Part shown: in pieces, positions 7,493 through 13,841 of the stretch
How the letters are laid out: every line of letters begins with the position of its first letter
Position numbering within the stretch: the stretch's first letter is position 1
Source of the DNA: Sanchytrium tribonematis
Lineage: Eukaryota; Sanchytriomycota; Sanchytriomycetes; Sanchytriales; Sanchytriaceae
Assembly (NCBI GenBank): GCA_018985235.1
Contig: JADGIG010000089.1
Coordinates: forward strand, 1-21,577
Direction of reading: 5' to 3'
DNA: 21,577 bases
The notes under the pieces: generated by a model
The model's input: only the letters and a program-made list of their open reading frames with translations
What the model was told of the DNA's origin: nothing
The model's database searches: none
Position numbers and translations under genes: made by a program

Positions 7493-9370
7493 ATGACAAC
7501 TAATCTTTCCAATCTTTTCTCATCCGATCTTGAGATACAGAAGCAATCGATTTTATCTCTGCAAACGAATTTAGAATCTAATTCTGACAAGAGAAAATAT
7601 GTTAAAATTTTGATGCATTTAACCTTAGAATCCCGTCAAGTTATTCGCAGAATGGCTGCTAATGCAATTGCAGCAATAATTCCAACTCTTGACATATCAA
7701 ACGACTTTAAACAACTTGAGTCATTAGCTCAACATTTCATATTACAGACAAGCCCGGCTTGCCGAATCGCGGCCATAACAATTTGGTTTACAATGGCTAA
7801 ACAGTCCAAATCCTCCCACATTATTGATTTCCTCTATGACACAATATCAAATGTCGCACTTGATCCATCAATATTGGTCAGAGAGCATGTTTATGAATGT
7901 CTTTCCAATTTTACAGATATAACCGAAAGCTACAAGCTTTACACAATAGAATTTCGTCCTAGAGAACGGGAATACGTCAATATGAAGGGTGACTTGAGAA
8001 AGCAAATTCCGGAACTATCGAACCCGGGCTTGTTTGGCGTAATTTTACAAGGCTTGGAAGATGAATCTGTTAAAGTACGCATGTTTGCATTAGAATGCAT
8101 CGGAAAACTTTGCAAGAGCTCTGAAAACTTTACAAGTGAGGTTTTATACCTTGTTATTGACCAATTCGGCGACGCCAATCATTCTGTTAGAATCAAAGCT
8201 TCTGAGATATTCCTATTTGTAATGAAATCCTACAAATTAACTTTATTCCCTGATGACATAGACCCTATGAGTAAAGTGATTAGATCCCCACTGTTAGATT
8301 TGCGTCAAAACATTATGAATTCGCTCAAGTACGCTAAATTATGCTCCTTTGAAGATCTTCTTGATATTATAAATAGTCTATGCTATGCTGCTCAACTGCA
8401 CACTAGTGAAAAAGAATCATTTATGCGATGCGCAAATTTTTTAGGAAAGAACAACCCCCAATTGGCTCCCAGATTAATTGCTGAATGTAGAAATATCAGG
8501 GAAACATATGACTTAGATTTAATTTCAGACCTTATACCACTTGCTGCATTTTTTAATATCAGTGAGAAGTTTTGCCATGCTTATGAAGGGGAATTTTTGG
8601 TATTTAAGTCAAAATATCCAAGTTACTTGTCTGATAAATTTTCAGACACAACATTACAAAGATACATTTACTCGTTGAACAAATACCATTTCGATAACGA
8701 CAAAGGAATATTGATTGATGTACAAGAGCAAATTTTCGAGAACCCAAGAAACAAAGATTCATACAAATTTCTCATCTTAATAATTGAAATGCTATTAGAT
8801 TGGGAAGGTTATCTAGAGTATTCGAATTCAGCAATATTTTGCTATTATAATTGCAATAGAGTATTGGAAATTTTTGAGGTGCTCATCAAGGAAAATGTAT
8901 CTCAAATTGATTTTGTTTCCCGATTATTTCCATTGAAAAATGACATATCAGAAATTAGAAAATATGAGATCGACTTTGATTATAAAATGAGTAGTGACAT
9001 AAGCCCAATACAAATGTACTACTGCTTGCCAAATTCAATGGACTTTACAGTTTTAGTACCGAAACATTTTCAAAAATTGGAAATCTGTTGCAGATTCTCA
9101 ATCGAAGACACCGAACTTAAATATAGCCCAAGGTGCCGAAAGATTAAATTTTCAGGAGAGATAGAATATAATTTTAGAATTCCTTTGAAATTTGATAAAC
9201 CCACCTTTGGAACAATTATAATATCGACAACCTTTTATTGTTCTGAATCTTTTGATAGGCATATTCAACATATTTCTTCAGTCACTTCGTCTACTATAAG
9301 TGAATACGAGCGCTCATGGTTCCCAATTGCAGAGAGAATCGACCACTTTGTAATTGCACATCCAATTTAA
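7493..9370 (+). CDS. INTS4: Integrator complex subunit 4-like HEAT-repeat protein
   Basis: 625 aa. INTS4 is the HEAT-repeat scaffold that holds the INTS9-INTS11 cleavage module of Integrator, which processes snRNA 3' ends and terminates paused RNA polymerase II. HEAT repeats fill about residues 1-330. The stretch GVILQGLEDESVKVRMFALE, then LVIDQFGDANHSVRIKASE, then SEKESFMRCANFLGKNNPQL follows the order of human INTS4 as I recall it (VHGLEDEMYEVRIAAVEAL, LVDMFNDEIEEVRLQS, TDRDSIWKCLKFLGSRHP). A beta-rich C-terminal domain ends in WFPIAERIDHFVIAHPI, analogous to the human tail PFSKPVKVYIMPKPA. It is shorter than animal INTS4 (about 960 aa). The alternative is another HEAT protein such as an adaptin or symplekin; the matched block makes INTS4 the best call. 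Confidence 0.75.
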   Translation: MTTNLSNLFSSDLEIQKQSILSLQTNLESNSDKRKYVKILMHLTLESRQVIRRMAANAIAAIIPTLDISNDFKQLESLAQHFILQTSPACRIAAITIWFTMAKQSKSSHIIDFLYDTISNVALDPSILVREHVYECLSNFTDITESYKLYTIEFRPREREYVNMKGDLRKQIPELSNPGLFGVILQGLEDESVKVRMFALECIGKLCKSSENFTSEVLYLVIDQFGDANHSVRIKASEIFLFVMKSYKLTLFPDDIDPMSKVIRSPLLDLRQNIMNSLKYAKLCSFEDLLDIINSLCYAAQLHTSEKESFMRCANFLGKNNPQLAPRLIAECRNIRETYDLDLISDLIPLAAFFNISEKFCHAYEGEFLVFKSKYPSYLSDKFSDTTLQRYIYSLNKYHFDNDKGILIDVQEQIFENPRNKDSYKFLILIIEMLLDWEGYLEYSNSAIFCYYNCNRVLEIFEVLIKENVSQIDFVSRLFPLKNDISEIRKYEIDFDYKMSSDISPIQMYYCLPNSMDFTVLVPKHFQKLEICCRFSIEDTELKYSPRCRKIKFSGEIEYNFRIPLKFDKPTFGTIIISTTFYCSESFDRHIQHISSVTSSTISEYERSWFPIAERIDHFVIAHPI

Positions 9371-9623
9371 AATCTGTATATCTTGCATACCTGAATCTTT
9401 TCTACATATAATTGCAAAAAGACTGTCCGGCTGCTGAAAGTAAAGATGATTATATGAAAACTATTGATCAATTAGCGCAAAATAAAAATAAATGTATTTG
9501 TTTACAAACAACCTCCGCAAAATGCTGGTTAATTTTGATTGGGCAAAAACACGTGAAGTAAATAATGCTTCAGTAAAAACACGTGAAGTAAGTCGTTGTC
9601 AGCGGTAGCTTAAATAGATTACG
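9371..9623 (+). promoter_or_regulatory. RPP1 upstream region, 253 bp
   Basis: The second-longest gene-free stretch. It holds a forkhead-like TGTTTAC (9499-9505), two identical CACGTG-bearing repeats (listed separately) and a TTAAATAG about 12 nt before the ATG. A frame at 9412-9561 is open but has no upstream ATG and no recognisable homology, so I do not call it. Confidence 0.5.
9545..9591 (+). repeat. pair of 17-bp direct repeats with CACGTG boxes in the RPP1 promoter
   Basis: AAAAACACGTGAAGTAA occurs at 9545-9561 and again at 9575-9591, identical over 17 bp and with a 30-bp period. Each contains the palindromic CACGTG E-box (9550-9555 and 9580-9585), the classical bHLH-factor site. In some yeasts (for example Candida albicans) the bHLH factor Cbf1 acts at ribosomal-protein promoters. 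A role here in ribosomal-protein gene control is an inference. The box occurs nowhere else outside coding sequence that I could find. Confidence 0.6.
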
Positions 9624-9944
9624 ATGGATTCAAAAGGAAAAGCTTGTGCGTTAGCTGCATTAATCTTACAAGATTCAGGAATTGATGTAACCTCAGAAGG
9701 TATTTTATCAATCTTAAAAGTTGCCAAAGTTGAAGTTGAGCCAATTTGGGCTAACATCTTTTCGAAAGCATTAGATGGTGTGGATGTTAAAGAATTATTA
9801 TCCAACTTTTCAAGTGCTCCTGCCCCTGGTGGTGGCGCTCCTGCAGCCGGTGGTCAAGGTGCAGCCCCTGCAGCTGAAGAGAAAAAAGAAGAAGAAGCAA
9901 AAGAAGAATCTGACGATGATATGGGATTCGGATTGTTTGATTAA
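9624..9944 (+). CDS. RPP1: 60S acidic ribosomal protein P1
   Basis: 106-aa stalk protein of the large cytosolic ribosomal subunit; P1/P2 dimers on uL10 recruit translation GTPases. The helical dimerisation domain is [20 protein letters not shown] ... [15 protein letters not shown], typical of P1 rather than P2. A Gly/Ala/Pro hinge (about 65-84) and an acidic tail ending [10 protein letters not shown] (97-106) follow; this tail is the conserved factor-binding peptide. The length is normal. The GC-richer codons in the hinge reflect Gly/Ala/Pro content. AATAAA overlaps the stop, and MRPL33 begins 32 bp later on the same strand. Confidence 0.97.
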   Translation: MDSKGKACALAALILQDSGIDVTSEGILSILKVAKVEVEPIWANIFSKALDGVDVKELLSNFSSAPAPGGGAPAAGGQGAAPAAEEKKEEEAKEESDDDMGFGLFD

Positions 9945-9949
9945 ATAAA
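9944..9949 (+). terminator. AATAAA overlapping the RPP1 stop codon
   Basis: TAA at 9942-9944 runs into ATAAA, giving TAAATAAA exactly as at PIGV and MRPL33. Confidence 0.6.
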
Positions 9950-9966
9950 TCTTTAAATATACATTT

Positions 9967-9976
9967 CTCCTTGAAT
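9967..9976 (+). promoter_or_regulatory. CTCCTTGAAT element abutting the MRPL33 ATG
   Basis: The element ends directly before the ATG at 9977, inside the 32-bp spacer after RPP1. TTTAAATATA precedes it by a few bases and could act as a TATA-like box. Confidence 0.45.
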
Positions 9977-10138
9977 ATGGCCAAAAAAAGACTGAAGACT
10001 ATGTTTGTTCAGCTAATTTCAACTGCAAAGACGGGATATTCTTACACAACTAAAAGAAATCGACTAAAAGATAAATTAGAACTAATCAAATTTGACCCGA
10101 TGGTAAATAAGCATGTTGTTTTTAAAGAAAAACGATAA
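9977..10138 (+). CDS. MRPL33: mitochondrial large-subunit ribosomal protein bL33m
   Basis: 53-aa protein (called Mrpl39 in baker's yeast). It begins MAKKRLKTMFVQLISTAKTG and continues with YSYTTKRNRLKDKLELIKFD, then MVNKHVVFKEKR. The pattern LxSxAxTGY-x-Y ... K ... KL-x-L-x-K-[FY]-D-P-x-V-x-[KR]-H-V-x-[FY]-x-E-x-[KR] is the whole bL33 family. The zinc-binding cysteines of some bacterial L33 proteins are absent, as usual for mitochondrial copies. The stop is followed immediately by ATAAA, and the stop of RAD21 lies 13 bp further on the opposite strand. A gene this small is easily missed by length-filtered gene finding. Confidence 0.92.
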   Translation: MAKKRLKTMFVQLISTAKTGYSYTTKRNRLKDKLELIKFDPMVNKHVVFKEKR

Positions 10139-10143
10139 ATAAA
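10138..10143 (+). terminator. AATAAA overlapping the MRPL33 stop codon
   Basis: Third copy of the TAAATAAA arrangement (stop 10136-10138); it lies within the 13-bp spacer before the RAD21 stop. Confidence 0.55.
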
Positions 10144-10151
10144 AAGTTTAA

Positions 10152-11418
10152 TTATGCTGTAATAATATCTCCAAAATTATCTTCTTGATGAAGATCAAAA
10201 TTTGAGCTAAGCAAATTCACAAAGGCACTGGCTGCCTGAAAGCGAGAAAAGTTCTTTGTTCTTTCAAAAAAGGAATCACCTTTACACCAATTTAAATTTT
10301 CTTTTGTCAAAGGAACAGTCATCAAAGGGTTATCTAGAGCAGTCTTATTTTCCAAATTAGCCGTACCTATTTCAAAAGCATCTATTACAGAGCTTGAAAT
10401 TGGCTCTGCAAAGTCGAATTGCTCTTCAAATGCAGGCAATTCAATTGAATTTTCTGATTTTTGGTGTGCATCTGTCAAAAATTCCTCAATCTGGCGATAC
10501 GGTCGATGGGTCATATTTTGACCAAATTTTTTCAAATTTAACAATTCCATACTTTGATCGATGTTAAGTGGATCAAAAAGTGAGACTTCTGCACCTAGAT
10601 CTATAGTGACAATTTTTTCAATGATTTTATCAAAATATTTCCTGCCTACCGATCCGCTTTGCTTCGAAATGGTTCTTTTTCTTTTCTTGTATTTTTTAGA
10701 GTTGCTAAATTAGAAAGAAAAACCTATCAATATTTTTTAAAAAATTGTTCGACTTGAGGTCGTCTGGAATCCCAGATATTTTGGAGATCTCAAGTTGCAA
10801 ATCTGGCAATGATTCTTGAGTAGATTTTAGCTCGGAGTGAGCCCTTTCTTCAGAGAGAAGTTGTTGCTCCAGGTCCAAAGGAATGGGTAATATACTGTTG
10901 TCCGGCAAATCGAAGACTGGTAACGCTTCTCCCACTGAACCTCGTCTTCCAACTTCGATCGAGTCGTCGTTTTTGGTATTTCCTAGACTCAAATCAAAAT
11001 TTAACTGCTCGTCATTCAAGTCAATACCTCGATTAATTTCAATACTGGGTAAGGATTTTGCAGACAAGCTAATAGATTCTAGCAGCTGGTCGTCATCTAT
11101 TTGGAGTTGACCCTCGCTTAAATCAAAATCAAGTTGAGGCATATGTTTTTCCTTTTTTCTTTTACCAAACATACTACGATCGGTAGCTACTGTACAATCA
11201 TTCAGCAAAAATGCAGCTTGTTTTTCGTATAATTTATGTAAGCCCAAAAGTAAATATGCGCTAAGTCTTAGCGCAAATGATCCCGAAATAATATCTTTAC
11301 ATGCGGTATCAATATCGCAATGTACCGCTTCTTTCTTTTTGATCGATTTTGTGTTGTGAGCGGCTAACCAAATTAGCGAAAGCGAGCCATCGCCAATTAG
11401 ATGGCTGGTATAAAACAT
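10152..11418 (-). CDS. RAD21: cohesin kleisin subunit RAD21/Scc1 (one 19-nt intron)
   Basis: The coding segments are 11418-10724 and 10704-10152, giving 415 aa. RAD21 closes the SMC1-SMC3 cohesin ring and is cut by separase at anaphase. The kleisin N terminus is clear: MFYTSHLIGDGSLSLIWLAAH (animal RAD21 starts [22 protein letters not shown]). I chose the ATG at 11418 because the family begins MFY; an in-frame ATG at 11439 would add seven residues. Two separase-like sites occur, SIEINRG (11046-11026) and SIEVGRR (10962-10942). The C-terminal winged helix is RFQAASAFVNLL ... DNFGDIITA. The first frame hits TAG at 10707-10705; removing the intron joins it to the rest of the gene. The central linker is short, so the protein is smaller than most RAD21. 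The separase sites favour the mitotic RAD21 over REC8. Confidence 0.88.
10705..10723 (-). other. 19-nt spliceosomal intron in RAD21
   Basis: On the minus strand the intron is GTTTTTCTTTCTAATTTAG, flanked by an exonic AG before GT. It interrupts the frame with a stop formed by its own last three bases. Its removal (length 1 mod 3) joins residue 232 (AG|C, Ser) and opens the frame through the downstream kleisin C-terminal domain. It is the only GT-AG pair nearby with the right length class. CTAAT 5-9 nt before the 3' end could serve as a branch site. Confidence 0.85.
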
Positions 11419-11456
11419 TTGTTTCGAAAATTTTGGCAAATTTGAAATATTATTTC

Positions 11457-12614
11457 TTATTTACTTAACACTCTGAGATTTTCTTGAATAAGTTTTCTAA
11501 CCTTTGTCATGAAATTTTCAGGACGTTCCTTTGTATTATCAAAATTTTTAGACTGTTCAATGCTTTCAATAGGCGAAACCATATTCGATTTGGACAATCT
11601 GTTTGCTTTAGATTGTTGTTTACGCCGCCTTTTAGCTTTTACTGGCGAAGATTTAGTCGGCGACCGAATAGAAATCGACTGAGTACATTGCTCAAGTTGA
11701 TTTAAATCTGGCTGATTAATGTGAGTATCGATTGTCAACGCAGGTTTGGTTTTGTCGAGATTTTGTGATTTGACTGGTACTGCTTTACTTGTTTTTCCAT
11801 TTCCGTGAGATCCTTTTCTAGATTTCTTGGATATACTTTCAGAAGATTCACTAAAAGAGAGTTCGTCTCTGTGTCGCTTTTTAGCTTTTCTCTCATAAAA
11901 CACGACATATGGCTTGTACCTTCGCACATCCGCCTCGCTCAATTTCATAATTCTACTGTCATTACATTCATACCAGATGCCATTTTTCTTAACAATAGCA
12001 ATATAATGCCCGCAATTATCACTACCAAGATGAACTATCATACCGACTAAATTGTAATGTTCATTTTCTCCATTAAATGCAAACGATAATGGAACTGTAC
12101 TTTTCTTTCTATAAGCATTAATGGACAATATCAAGAGCTGGGGATGGCCATGTACTTCGTCAACTTTTGTTGCGCCCCTTCTATGGCATTTTTCGCATTT
12201 GTAATCACTCAAAATTGTTGATTCAGGTTCCAGATTTTTTTCTAAAGAGACTTTTGGATTGATAAATAACATATTAGACTCGTGCTTTGAATTAGATACA
12301 TATTTACAATGGCGACACTTTATGTTAGACGACATAGTAACTTGAAAATTTGAACCTTTTATATATCCCAATAAAAACAATAGTAATTCTTGAGCATCCC
12401 CTTGCTTATTCTTTTTAAAATGCTTCTTGTTTTTGGACAAATGGGATATCAGTGGTTTAAGCTGATTGTCATGGTATGCTGCTTTAATTAATTTGTTCCA
12501 TTTATGGTCGCCGTCTATCGGAAAATGTTCAATATTATGGAGTATTTGTAACACACTATTAATATAGCAGGTATTACCAAAATTACGCAAACCCATCAAG
12601 TCCAAATTGGGCAT
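11457..12614 (-). CDS. ubiquitin-specific protease (USP/UBP family C19)
   Basis: 385-aa deubiquitinase. The compact catalytic domain spans about residues 7-243: the Cys box GLRNFGNTCYINSVLQ with catalytic C16, KQGDAQELLLFLL at 70-82, a CxxC pair (C100/C103) and a second (C140/C143) that would bind zinc, and the His box CGHYIAIVKKNGIWYECNDS with H203 and D219. It ends KPYVVFYER. The C-terminal ~140 residues are Lys/Ser-rich, with nuclear-localisation-like clusters (KRHRD, KAKRRRKQQSK), suggesting a nuclear enzyme. I cannot assign it to a named USP. It lies 38 bp upstream of the RAD21 start on the same strand. Confidence 0.92.
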   Translation of the reverse strand: MPNLDLMGLRNFGNTCYINSVLQILHNIEHFPIDGDHKWNKLIKAAYHDNQLKPLISHLSKNKKHFKKNKQGDAQELLLFLLGYIKGSNFQVTMSSNIKCRHCKYVSNSKHESNMLFINPKVSLEKNLEPESTILSDYKCEKCHRRGATKVDEVHGHPQLLILSINAYRKKSTVPLSFAFNGENEHYNLVGMIVHLGSDNCGHYIAIVKKNGIWYECNDSRIMKLSEADVRRYKPYVVFYERKAKKRHRDELSFSESSESISKKSRKGSHGNGKTSKAVPVKSQNLDKTKPALTIDTHINQPDLNQLEQCTQSISIRSPTKSSPVKAKRRRKQQSKANRLSKSNMVSPIESIEQSKNFDNTKERPENFMTKVRKLIQENLRVLSK

Positions 12615-12692
12615 CCTCGGAAAGTCGAAAGGGGAATTCTGATTTTTTTATTAATCCTTTCCACCAATCAAAAACGTTTCAAGCGTAATTTA

Positions 12693-12914
12693 TTAGTTTT
12701 CCCAGTAATATGGCTTCAAAGAGAGAGTTTTCGGCACAACATATTGTATTCTTTTTTTTGGGTCCAAAATATATTTTCTATGCAAATTTGGAAATTTAGG
12801 ATCATTGACGAATGCACCCATCGTTGCGGAGCCAACACCCTTGTAAAAATTTTTATTACCTTTCTTTGAAATTAAAGGCCGCCTTCTTGCACCAAAGAGG
12901 ATTCTAGAGATCAT
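12693..12914 (-). CDS. MRPL27: mitochondrial large-subunit ribosomal protein mL41
   Basis: 73 aa. The N terminus MISRILFGARRRPLISKKG is Arg-rich and serves as the presequence region. KKGNKNFYKGVGSATMG, then KYILDPKKRIQYVVP and SLKPYY match the family core (yeast Mrpl27: KQGNKTMYKGTRASGIG ... YVTPDMVNFELKPYV). It has a shortened tail compared with yeast and animal members. AATAAA overlaps the stop (12694-12689 on the complement). The start codon is 25 bp from the GLRX3 start on the other strand. Confidence 0.85.
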   Translation of the reverse strand: MISRILFGARRRPLISKKGNKNFYKGVGSATMGAFVNDPKFPNLHRKYILDPKKRIQYVVPKTLSLKPYYWEN

Positions 12915-12939
12915 TGTGTCAAACTACCTCCTTGAACCA
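12915..12939. promoter_or_regulatory. 25-bp divergent spacer between mL41 and GLRX3
   Basis: Both core promoters must overlap this spacer or the coding regions. CCTCCTTGAACC (12927-12938) ends one base before the GLRX3 ATG. No TATA box is visible. Confidence 0.5.
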
Positions 12940-13836
12940 ATGACGAAATCCGTACAATTATTTTACGCTGAGTGGTCTAAGCAGTCAATGAACTTGCTGA
13001 AAGTTGCGGAGGTATGGAAGAAAAAATATGGTTGTATTCATTTTCAATTTATAAATGTGGACGAAGAAGACATTGATGTTCAAGGTGTACCAACAATAAA
13101 ATTGACAGATTCTACAAAGTCTCGTGAGTACATAGGAGCAAATGTACAAATTATAAACAAGATGCTCGAGGAATTGAATTCCTCAGAAGACTCAATTCCA
13201 ACTGACAAAGATGAGCCTTACAATGAAACTATTTTAAAAGATTTGGTAAACTCTGCACCGGTCATGTTGTTCATAAAAGGCACTCCATCACAACCTAAAT
13301 GTAAGTTTACTCGTGAGCTTCTGGAAATTTTCAAAGAACTTAATATTACATTTTCACATTTTGATATTTTGTCAAATGAATATGTTCGCTTACATCTAAA
13401 GCAATTTGGTGAATGGCCGACTTTTCCCCAAATTTGGCTTCATGGTGAGCTTTTAGGAGGGTTGGATATCATCAAAGAGCTACGAGATAGTCAAGAGCTT
13501 CAAATATTGCTAAAAGACTATTTAGTTGAAACTGTCGAAAAGTATTGTGAAAGAATTGTAAGCGAATCGCAAGTAATGATTTTCATAAAAGGAACTCCTT
13601 TAGAGCCAAGATGTGGATTTTCTAAAACTCTGGTGGGCTTGCTGAATGATAAACAAGTGGATTACAAGTTTTTTAACATTTTAGAAAATGAAGAAGTGAG
13701 GCAAAAAATGAAAGAAATTCACGAGTGGCCCACATATCCTATGGTTTTTGTGAACAAAGAACTAGTGGGTGGTCTCGACATAGTGTCAGAAATGATTAAA
13801 ACCGGCGAATTTGACGATCTCATTAAAGAACAATAA
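12940..13836 (+). CDS. GLRX3: cytosolic monothiol glutaredoxin 3 (PICOT-type, Trx-Grx-Grx)
   Basis: 298 aa from the first ATG, 12940. The family delivers iron and Fe-S clusters in the cytosol/nucleus, with BOLA partners. Domains: thioredoxin-like (about 4-80), Grx-A (100-195) and Grx-B (205-298). The Trx site is EWSKQSMNLL, with neither catalytic cysteine. Grx-A reads KGTPSQPKCKFTRELL: C121 is kept but CGFS has become CKFT. Grx-B has an intact CGFS (C225), with WPTYPMVFV and GGLDI. Two Grx domains match animal GLRX3; baker's yeast Grx3/Grx4 have one. AATAAA (13832-13837) contains the whole stop codon, and the P450 stop is 5 bp away. Confidence 0.93.
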   Translation: MTKSVQLFYAEWSKQSMNLLKVAEVWKKKYGCIHFQFINVDEEDIDVQGVPTIKLTDSTKSREYIGANVQIINKMLEELNSSEDSIPTDKDEPYNETILKDLVNSAPVMLFIKGTPSQPKCKFTRELLEIFKELNITFSHFDILSNEYVRLHLKQFGEWPTFPQIWLHGELLGGLDIIKELRDSQELQILLKDYLVETVEKYCERIVSESQVMIFIKGTPLEPRCGFSKTLVGLLNDKQVDYKFFNILENEEVRQKMKEIHEWPTYPMVFVNKELVGGLDIVSEMIKTGEFDDLIKEQ

Positions 13837-13837
13837 A
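13832..13837 (+). terminator. AATAAA enclosing the GLRX3 stop codon
   Basis: The final Gln codon CAA, stop TAA and next base A form AATAAA. The spacer to the converging P450 stop is only 13837-13841, so both 3' UTRs must run into the opposing gene. Confidence 0.5.
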
Positions 13838-13841
13838 TTAT

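Noticed and set aside
9412-9561. An open frame between INTS4 and RPP1 reading in part AAESKDDYMKTIDQLAQ.
   Set aside because: It begins after a stop without an ATG, its only ATG gives 35 residues, it ends inside the first CACGTG repeat, and its second half is not protein-like.
11484-12050. Plus-strand open frames opposite the USP gene.
   Set aside because: They are antisense shadows of the USP coding region, with basic, low-complexity translations and no independent support.
12916-12939. A GLRX3 start at 12916.
   Set aside because: That codon is GTG; the first ATG is at 12940, just before the thioredoxin-like domain.
13301-13317. GTAAGTTTACTCGTGAG as a 17-nt intron in GLRX3.
   Set aside because: It has a strong donor-like string, but removing it would break the frame, and the retained sequence aligns with the glutaredoxin active site without a gap.
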